Shown piece by piece: positions 56,836-64,000 of a stretch of DNA of 64,000 nt (the first letter of the stretch is position 1; every line of letters begins with the position of its first letter). Source of the stretch: Megalobrama amblycephala (lineage: Eukaryota > Chordata > Actinopteri > Cypriniformes > Xenocyprididae). The DNA is taken from assembly GCF_018812025.1 (NCBI RefSeq), contig NC_063044.1, positions 71,074,374 to 71,138,373 on the forward strand, written 5' to 3'. A program made the position numbers and the translations under genes. Below the pieces are notes generated by a model. That model ran no database searches and was not told the origin of the DNA. It saw nothing but the letters and a program-made list of their open reading frames with translations.

Positions 56836-58073
56836 TGTGTGTTCAGGTGGCAAACTAGCCAAGGATTAAGGAATCTGACAACCACTCAGTTTAAGGAAAT
56901 TGTTATTTTTGTTTTTAAATTGCCCATATTTGTCTTTAAAAAAGGGTCCTTGTGACCCTTGACAAACATGAAAGGGGAAAGATAAATAGACAAGAAACAT
57001 CTTATGTGGTCTACAGACATTCTTAGTGAACTTTCAGTGTCTTGAATCAGGGGGAGAGGAAGGGATGAGGGAGGGGTGCACAGATAATAGAGGAGAAAAG
57101 AGAGTTTGGTCAAGGCGTGTCCTGTGCTCTTTACTCAATTATTATATTTAAAACATTAGAGCATGTTTCTGTAGTGAGAACTATTAAATATAATTGATCA
57201 ATGACAGAATATCTAATGTGATATTAACAGCCATATTTTGACATCAACTTTTAGACGGATGTTTAATATATTTTCCTAAAACTGTGAATACTGAAATGAT
57301 TATTATTTGTTATTTATGTTTTAAAAGAGATTCAGTGTGACATCATATCATGATCGTTTCAGCGTCTGTAGAAAGTTCACATGCTCAAAGTCTAGACTGA
57401 CTGCATCTTTAAATGTGTTATTATCAGTGTCCTTCATGATTCACTCAACCCTGTTACTTCTGACTTGATTTTCCTCCTTTCAAAAACAGGATTTCTTAAT
57501 ACTGTGACACCAGGAAGTGACATCATATGGGCCCTTTCTACAGCATGATGGGACAAGAAAATAATCTCAATCCATTGTTTCAGTTTTTACACAAATGAAT
57601 AACTGCATTCATCAACCCTGTTACCAAAGTTACTGTAAGAAGAGATTTTGCTCAAGTTACACTTACAACCCTGTCAGCCATTCTGGAAAGTTCATTTACT
57701 TCAAACATTTTGGTGTTTACAGTTTATTCCTAAAAATAACAATGTTGTAAACTATTGGAAATGCCTAAATTCTGGAAACACTCTTGCAAACTGTGAAGCA
57801 GATATTGAAATAATGTGAAATAAATATTTAGTTTGAACTGATGTTGATAATCATTATGAAAGTTTCTCAAACTTCCCTTTACTGAGCTTTTGTTAGAAAA
57901 GAACATTATGTCTCATTTCATAGTTCGACGGTGTATCTAAATGTGCAGAAGTGTTTGAATCTTTCTATCATGAATGTTGTTCAGCATCATGAATGAATGA
58001 AGAATAAACACCAACCTCTTTGTTCTTCAGTATCTTCAGTGTGTTTCATTCTGCAGGGTTCTGGATCACTCAT
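54502..58073 (-). CDS. FiNZ-type C2H2 zinc-finger protein with 18 fingers
   Basis: Exon 1 codes 58073-58016 ([19 protein letters not shown]) and exon 2 is 56171-54502: 575 residues, phase 1 junction as in the 40504 gene. The FiNZ-type N-terminus continues [20 protein letters not shown]. Eighteen C2H2 fingers then run to the end. Fingers 9-11 and 14-17 share the [10 protein letters not shown] core. Fingers 15-17 are near-identical ([21 protein letters not shown]), so they read almost the same bases three times and come from recent finger duplication. A 5' extension (SAKFIKEDSEN) is in frame upstream but lacks an ATG. The upstream tandem motif (58178-58258) lies 105 bp before the start. Likely a sequence-specific repressor of repeats; the target is unknown. 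Confidence 0.9.
56784..56832. repeat. GT microsatellite in the FiNZ intron
   Basis: About 24 GT units, one interrupted by 'tacg'. It lies within intron 1 of the minus-strand gene. Confidence 0.95.
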
Positions 58074-58177
58074 GTTCTCACTGTCCTCTTTAATAAACTT
58101 TGCAGATTTCAGCTCTTCCTGGTGATCTGATGCTCGTCTGATGGGAATATTCCTGCATTTATTGATGAACTGCTGTG

Positions 58178-58258
58178 GGAGGAGCTTCACTGATGATGTG
58201 ATTGATGTGGGAGGAGCTTCACTGATGATGTGCGTGATGTGGGAGGAGCTTCATTGAT
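58178..58258 (-). promoter_or_regulatory. FiNZ upstream tandem motif, three units
   Basis: On the minus strand three copies of 'cagtgaagctcctcccaca' alternate with 'tcacatcat' spacers (unit about 32 bp), just upstream of the FiNZ first exon. CTCCTCCCAC is a KLF/Sp-like core. The motif is part of the transcribed or promoter region. Confidence 0.6.
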
Positions 58259-58324
58259 AGAGACCTGTAATCATTTATATCCATCTATTGTAAAGCAACT
58301 GATACTAATTCAGAACTTTTTTGT

Positions 58325-58712
58325 TTCTAATTCTAACTTTATTCTGTTTCTTTATTAAAATAATGGCAGATATCTAGAAAAGTAGTAAAGAACTGTAAGA
58401 AAAACAGAAATAAATGTAGATATTTGTAGTCATCAAATCCCCTCAGTCTGTTGACAGCAATGAAATGAGCTTTAAGTGTCAATTTACAGCAGATCTGAAG
58501 ACATCAGCATAATAAATGAGGTGAAAACAGGAACTATTGACATGAAATAAAGAGTGTTTTCAGCAGTTTCTCTGTTAATATTGATGGTCCTCAGACTATC
58601 AACACTCATTCAACAAGACATTCAGATCATCTCACTTTATTCTGAGTGTTTGCTGTTAGAAACTGATTATTTGAGTCAGGATATATGAGAAAAGACTATA
58701 AAACTGCTCTAC
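58325..58712. repeat. Left arm of a large inverted repeat
   Basis: Reverse-complementary to 59698-60117. Shared text includes 'aactgattatttgagtcagg', 'ttgacagcaatgaaatgagc' and 'cagcagatctgaagacatca'. It is upstream sequence of the minus-strand FiNZ gene. Confidence 0.85.
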
Positions 58713-59697
58713 TGAAACACAATACTGATATTTCTCACAATATGACATTAATAACACAAAAACAAACATGAGGACACTCACCATCATCAGCCACTAAAGA
58801 TGAATAACTACAGCAATATGATAGATATTAATTGAAGGTTTGATTTTCTAATAAGTACATTGATTGCAGTAGTGAAATTAGATCAGAAGAGCAATAATCA
58901 TAAAACCTTTAAAAATAAAGTAGAGTTGTTGGCATAATACAGAATCATCTCGTATTTAAGATATCAAAGCAGTGTTCAGTATTAAACTCATACGGATCAC
59001 AGTTTGTCCAGTAAAGGCTACATGTAGATTAGAGAGGAAGAATTAAAGTGTGAACTCAATGTAAATGAAATACACTAAAATGAGTTTTCAAAAATATAAA
59101 CCAGAATGAGAGTGTGAGGAGTGAAAGGTTTCCTCAGATCAACTGCATTAAGTGTAGATTATAGAGATTTTTAGCTTAAGCTGATTTAAGTTTTAACTGC
59201 TTTATATCATAACCAATGAAATCAGTGTTTTTATTGTTATCACTGCCTCCTGTGAGACTTTCCTTAAACCGAGGCTCAAAACAGAAGCACAGGAGAGTCT
59301 TCTTCATCATTCCTGAAGATCTTCAGCCTGCGGCGGTGAGAACTTTATGATTGAGGCAGATCTGACTATCCTGACCCTACCTGAATAATCACAGGGTTAA
59401 TATGATAATAATCATATAGTTAATTCTGAATGATAGAAAGACACACCGACTGACAATATATATGACATTTGAATATGTTTTGTAATATTTATGTAGTATT
59501 ATCTAGAGATTAATATGAGCTTTGTTCATCATCACACATTTAAACTCCTCAGGATTGTTTTTGGTGTTTCATATCAGGCTCATCTGTAGAGCATGTGTTG
59601 GTATCTCCTGCTTTCACACTCCATCACTGTGAGAAAAGAAGAAACTAAAGTTAAATTAACACACATTTGATTTGAACAGACCACACAATTCTCTTCT
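58713..59697. other. Spacer of the inverted repeat
   Basis: AT-rich, with no supported coding frame. It lies between outward-facing FiNZ units and could hold a bidirectional control region; nothing in it is diagnostic. Confidence 0.4.
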
Positions 59698-60117
59698 TTT
59701 AAAGAGCAGTTTTATAGTCTTTTCTCATATATCCTGACTCAAATAATCAGTTTCTAACAGCAAACACTCAGAATAAAGTGAGATGATCTGAATGTCTTGT
59801 TGAATGAGTGTTGATAGTCTGAGGATCATCAATATTAACAGAGAAACTGCTGAAAACACTCTTTATTTCATGTCAATAGTTCCTGTTTTCACCTCATTTA
59901 TTATGCTGATGTCTTCAGATCTGCTGTAAATTGACACTTAAAGCTCATTTCATTGCTGTCAACAGACTGAGGGGATTTGATGACTACAAATATCTACATT
60001 TATTTCTGTCTTTATGCTTCCAACTGTTTTCCTTATTTACATATGGAAGAATTTATTTTATTTTCCAAATTTTAGATATCTGTCTATATTTAAATAAAGA
60101 AACAGAATAATGTTTGG
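59698..60117. repeat. Right arm of the large inverted repeat
   Basis: Complement of 58325-58712 with few differences, broken by a local insertion around 60020-60060. Its middle part also matches 40225-40375 upstream of the first FiNZ gene. So it is the family's upstream block pointing right. Confidence 0.85.
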
Positions 60118-60505
60118 GTAAACAATAAAATGAATTTGTGAATTAGCATCAGTTACTTTACAATAGAACAGACATAATTATTATGTAAGAATTGAAAATA
60201 TCTAAAATGAACAAAGACATTTGCTTTACTGTTTCAACCCCCTCTCTCTTGCTACAAGGGCCATTTGGAAGGCACAAAGGTGTTGATAGTGATCAAGGCC
60301 TGTAGGCCAAGATGTGTGTACATCGGGGGTCTACAAATGGTCACACCTTTAGTACAGTGGGGGGAAGTTGTAATCTTCTGATTGGTCAGTTTGAATGTCT
60401 CACATTTGGGTTTAAGTCACATGGTCAAGGAAGGGATAAAAGAAGATCGTAACTGTTACTCTGGTCTTTTTTTATGCTCTTCTTTTCTTGGGCCCTCTCT
60501 GGTCC

Positions 60506-60530
60506 TCTCTCTCTCTCTCTCTCTCTCTTC
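60506..60530. repeat. CT microsatellite
   Basis: A (CT)n tract, 'ctctctctctctctctctct'. The nearby 73-codon frame (60382-60603) runs through it and has no other support. Confidence 0.85.
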
Positions 60531-60999
60531 CTCTTTCACTCTCTCTTTAGCTATCTCTCAGGTAACTTTTTCATACATGCTGTGTACGATTAATGGTATT
60601 TGATTTTATCATCTCATACATCTATTTTGTGATTATTTTAAGTGTAACCATAATCAGATATTGTCATTAAACCCTTTCAATTACAAATGATGTGCTAACT
60701 AGTTCTGATTTGGTAACATTAATGTGCTCCCTATTGCAATACAATATTGTCACACTATAGCAATGCTCTCCCACATATTTTGCTATTATAACTGCGCTTA
60801 TTTCCGTCGTTGGTATAAGTTGCAGTGGGTGGTAATAGACAAGAAATGTAAAGTATTCTAACATCTTACTGATAAAGTTTCTTTAGTCGCTCGGCAAACC
60901 TTACAGTCTGAACCGCTGTAGGAGTTCCACCCTTACAATTAGATGTGTCAATTAGTATAAAAACAAATTCAGTAACTGATATATTTTAACAGTGAGAAC

Positions 61000-61057
61000 A
61001 TGAGTGATCCAGAACCCTGCAGAATGAAACACACTGAAGATACTGAAGAACAAAGAG
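61000..61057 (+). pseudogene. Orphan FiNZ first exon
   Basis: A perfect [19 protein letters not shown] exon with an intact 'gttggtgt' donor. It is preceded directly by 'cagtaactgatatattttaa', which in the 62388 copy lies about 270 bp further upstream. So the 32-bp motif array and the upstream coding-like part (FIKEDSEN) have been deleted. No finger exon lies before the next first exon. It could be an alternative first exon or a dead one. Confidence 0.75.
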
Positions 61058-61735
61058 GTTGGTGTTTATTCTTCATTCATTCATGATGCTGAACAACATT
61101 CATGATAGAAAGATTCAAGCACTTCTGCACATTTACATTCAGATTTACTGTTGTATTTTTCTTATAGAAGTTATTCATACTTATAGAGATTATTCTTCTT
61201 ATAATAACTGTGGTAACGGGGTTGAGTAATGTGATCAACACTGTACAGTTTGTGTAAAAACTGAGACAATGGATTGAGATCTTGTTCTCCCATCATGCTG
61301 TAGAAAGAGCACAGGTGATGTCACTTCCTGGGTGTTACAATTTTAAGAAATCCTGTTTTTAAAAGAAGGAAAACCATGTCAGCAATAACAGGGTAGAGAG
61401 AAACATGTAGGACAAAAATTGTTAAAGTAAAACTAGTTAAATCTGCAGTTACTCTAGACTTTCGGCGTGTACAGTTTCTACAGACATGACGTTTTAATTT
61501 AATAAAGTTCAGGAGGAGCGCTTTCAAATGATGACTATCTACATTTATTTCTGTTTTTCTTACAGTTCTTTACTACTTTTCTAGAGATATGTCATTATTT
61601 TAATGAAGAAACAGAATAAAGTTAGAATTAGAAACAAAAAAGTTCTGAATTAGCATCAGTTGCTCTACAATACACGGATATAAATGATTAATGCAATTAG
61701 TTTAAGGGTCAAATATAAGGGGTTAATACAGCAAA

Positions 61736-61762
61736 TGAAAGAAAGAAAGAAAGAAAGAAAGC
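61736..61762. repeat. GAAA microsatellite
   Basis: 'gaaagaaagaaagaaagaaa' tract, about seven units. Confidence 0.9.
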
Positions 61763-62183
61763 AACTTGTCAGTATTTAGAAGAAGAATCATTTTCTGACA
61801 TTCAAACACTGTATTTAAGGATCACAGTGCAGCACAAAATACTCTTTAATTGTCATTTTAAATCTTTATACTTTGCCACTTTCCTTCAAACCACTAGATT
61901 TCACTAATTTGTATGATCTCTTATTATTTTATATATTTTATTAAGTACAGGTCAACATAACTGTTGTTTCATTTGTACATAAATATATCTGTTACACTAA
62001 ATTATGATTGGACATTTTGTTTTCACTAAAGTAATTTGAAACATTAAAATAGACACTTGCATTTACTGGGTTTTCGATGTAAAATTGCTTTTGTACATTT
62101 AAACACAGTAACTGATATATTTTTGATTTTGTCAGATCAGCTCCTCCAACCAATCTTCAGTTCAGTAAATGAAGCCACGCCCA

Positions 62184-62282
62184 CATCAATCACATCATCA
62201 GTGAAGCTCCTCCCACAACACACACATCATCAGTGAAGCTCCTCCCACATCAGTCACATCATCAGTGAAGCTCCTCCCACAG
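62184..62282 (+). promoter_or_regulatory. FiNZ upstream tandem motif, three units
   Basis: Three units of about 32 bp, each with 'catcagtgaagctcctccca', ending just over 100 bp before the ATG at 62388. Copy number and spacing match the minus-strand gene (58178-58258). Confidence 0.65.
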
Positions 62283-62387
62283 CAGTTCTCCAATAAATGC
62301 TGGAATATTCCCATCAGACGAGCATCAGAGCATCAGGAAGAGCTGAAATCTGTGAAGACTGAGTTTATTAAAGAGGACAGTGAGAAC

Positions 62388-62445
62388 ATGAGTGATCCAG
62401 AACCCTGCAGAATGAAACACACTGAAGATACTGAAGAACAAAGAG
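62388..62445 (+). CDS. FiNZ zinc-finger gene, first coding exon (continues past window)
   Basis: An [19 protein letters not shown] exon with its donor at 62446. Upstream it retains an open FiNZ-like extension, SVKTEFIKEDSEN, and the full motif array, so this copy looks the most complete at its 5' end. No finger exon occurs by 64000, which is plausible because the introns of the other two genes are 1.2 and 1.8 kb. Flanking text 62750-63100 is the mirror image of 57350-57690, the intron of the minus-strand gene, confirming a shared origin. Confidence 0.7.
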
Positions 62446-64000
62446 GTTGGTGTTTATTCTTCGTTCATTCATGATGCTGAACAACATTCGTGATAGAAAG
62501 ATTCAAGCACTTCTGCACATTTAGAGAAACAGTTGAACTATGAAATGAGACATAATGACCTTTTCTAACAAAAGCTCAGTAAAGGGAAGTTTGAGAAACT
62601 TTCATGTTGATTGTCAACATCAGTTCAAACTAAATATTTATTTCACAGTTTGCAAGAGTGTTTCCAGAATTTAGGCATTTTCAATATAGTTTAAAACATT
62701 GTTATTTTTTAGGAATAAACTGTAAACACCAAAATGTATGAAGTAAATGAACTTTCCAGAATGGCTGACAGGGTTGTAAGTGTAACTTGAGCAAAATCTC
62801 TTCTTACAGTAACTTTGGTAACAGGGTTGATGAATGCAGTCATTCATTTGTGTAAAACTGAGACAATGGATTGAGATTATTTTCTTGTCCTCCCATCATA
62901 CTGTAGAAAGATGATGTCACTTCCTGGGTGTTTTTGAAAGGAGGAAAATCATGTCAGAAGTAACAGGGTTGAGTGAATCATGAAGGACACTGATAATAAC
63001 ACATTTAAAGATGCAGTCAGTCTAGACTTTGAGCATGTGAACTTTCTACAGACGCTGAAACGATCATGATATGATGTCACACTCCGTGAATCTCTTTTAA
63101 AATATAAATAACAAATAATAATCATTTCAAAATGTAAAAATATACAATCTGCTCCACTTTACTGCAAACTTCACTTGATCTTGTGTTTCTGGTGTCCCAC
63201 ATTCACATGTGTATGAATGGAAGTCAGTGGAACGAAAAGTCTAGTGTGACCGGCCCTTAATAATTACACACTTTTAGGAAAATAAATCAAATATCAATCT
63301 AAAAGTTGATGTGAAAATATGGCTGTTAATACCACATTAGATATTTTTGTGATTGATCAAATATATTTAATCATTTAATTATTATATCTCAGTACTATTT
63401 ATATTTTTTAGAAATAAATAATTTCTCGGTCTCCTACTTTGTCTTTTCCTTATATCATGGTCATTTTTGTCTGTAAGCGTATTTTGTCTCTTCAACATAA
63501 AAAGTTTTTTAAAACATACTTAGAGGTTAAGTTCATTACAAAAATTATATATTTCAGTCTATATGCAGCCATTGAGGACTACAGCCATAGAGTGGATATT
63601 GATATTTTTGATATTTTTATAACATCATATGTCATCAAAGTCACCACATTTTTAAGTTTTGGCTGTCTGGTCTTACTGGAATGATTTTTTTTCTAATGTA
63701 AAATAAATATTAAATATAACTTAAATAAGCTTATTTTACATAAAAATATGGTACTTTTACAGATAAATGAATAAAAAAAAACAAATCATAAAAAAAGTAC
63801 ATAAAATGGTCATTTTTATTTTATCGAAGATAGTGATATTTAATTTTAATAACCATTTGAAATTGGAGTCAGATTAAGCGTTGAGCTAAAGTAAAATTGA
63901 AACTAAATTAAAAAAAAAAAATTAAGTGAACATCACATGAGTGCTGAAAAGACATACACACATTATATCTTCACCCAGACCTCTCGATTGTGTTGTTGAG
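62446..64000. other. Intron-like flank to window end
   Basis: Homologous in inverse order to intron 1 of the minus-strand FiNZ gene. Shared text includes 'aactttccagaatggctgac', and near the end 63860-63985 mirrors 56400-56520 ('gaaattggagtcagattaag'). The 81-codon frame at 63439-63684 is AT-rich and unsupported. Confidence 0.6.

Noticed and set aside
57987..58190. Extended FiNZ N-terminus beginning KLLPQQFINKCRNIP
   Set aside because: It has no ATG (starts at GTG), runs through the upstream tandem motif, and that portion is absent at the 40504 gene; ATG at MSDPEP was kept.
63439..63684. An 81-codon hydrophobic frame near the window end
   Set aside because: AT-rich sequence matching a FiNZ-family intron in the surrounding alignment; no start context or homologue recognised.

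Overview
The window is vertebrate nuclear DNA, almost certainly from a cyprinid (carp/zebrafish-like) fish. The signs are a GIMAP-type immune GTPase gene, C2H2 zinc-finger genes with the fish-specific FiNZ N-terminus, L2 LINE families with typical cyprinid tails, Tc1, hAT, Merlin and pogo transposons, and long CA/TA microsatellites. Genes are split by GT-AG introns, so no single open frame represents a host gene; the exon models below were built by hand from splice sites and reading phase. A 1000-base run of N (28156-29155) is an assembly gap.

Layout. 1-9300 holds a duplicated pair of small, apparently unrecognised single-pass membrane protein genes (912-2876 and 7041-8751). They have the same exon phases, and in both copies the same introns carry a CA microsatellite and a 38-bp minisatellite. 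Between them lie an L1/Tx1-type LINE end (minus strand), a 1.1-kb GGGGAA/GGGGCAA purine array and a possible Myb/SANT exon. 12545-16254 is a GIMAP8-like gene with three AIG1 GTPase domains (two degenerate, one with intact motifs) and a long charged coiled coil.

16600-40000 is a transposon graveyard with clear nesting. It holds Harbinger-like remnants split by a 3.9-kb composite repeat that contains three tRNA-like modules, a broken cadherin C-terminal exon, and a Merlin transposase split by a putative 1.5-kb solo LTR. It also holds a 0.64-kb LTR-like element, a dead Tc1 element, an intact pogo-like transposase ORF, an L2 LINE split by a second LINE, and a 1.7-kb non-autonomous hAT element.

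40200-64000 is a FiNZ zinc-finger cluster: a 10-finger gene (+), a decayed copy, an 18-finger gene (-), an orphan first exon and a further first exon whose fingers would lie past the window end. Shared upstream blocks, including a 32-bp tandem motif, precede the first exons, and a large inverted repeat sits between the minus-strand gene and the plus-strand exons. A nearly full-length LINE with an SGNH-esterase ORF1 and only two apparent frameshifts lies within the cluster (about 48000-52572).

How the parts relate: the left third looks like an immune-type tandem gene neighbourhood and the right third like a young, duplicating family of putative transposon-silencing DNA-binding proteins, with nested transposons between. 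The candidates for undescribed biology are the paired membrane protein genes, the hierarchical tRNA-module repeat and the cadherin exon stranded inside transposon sequence.
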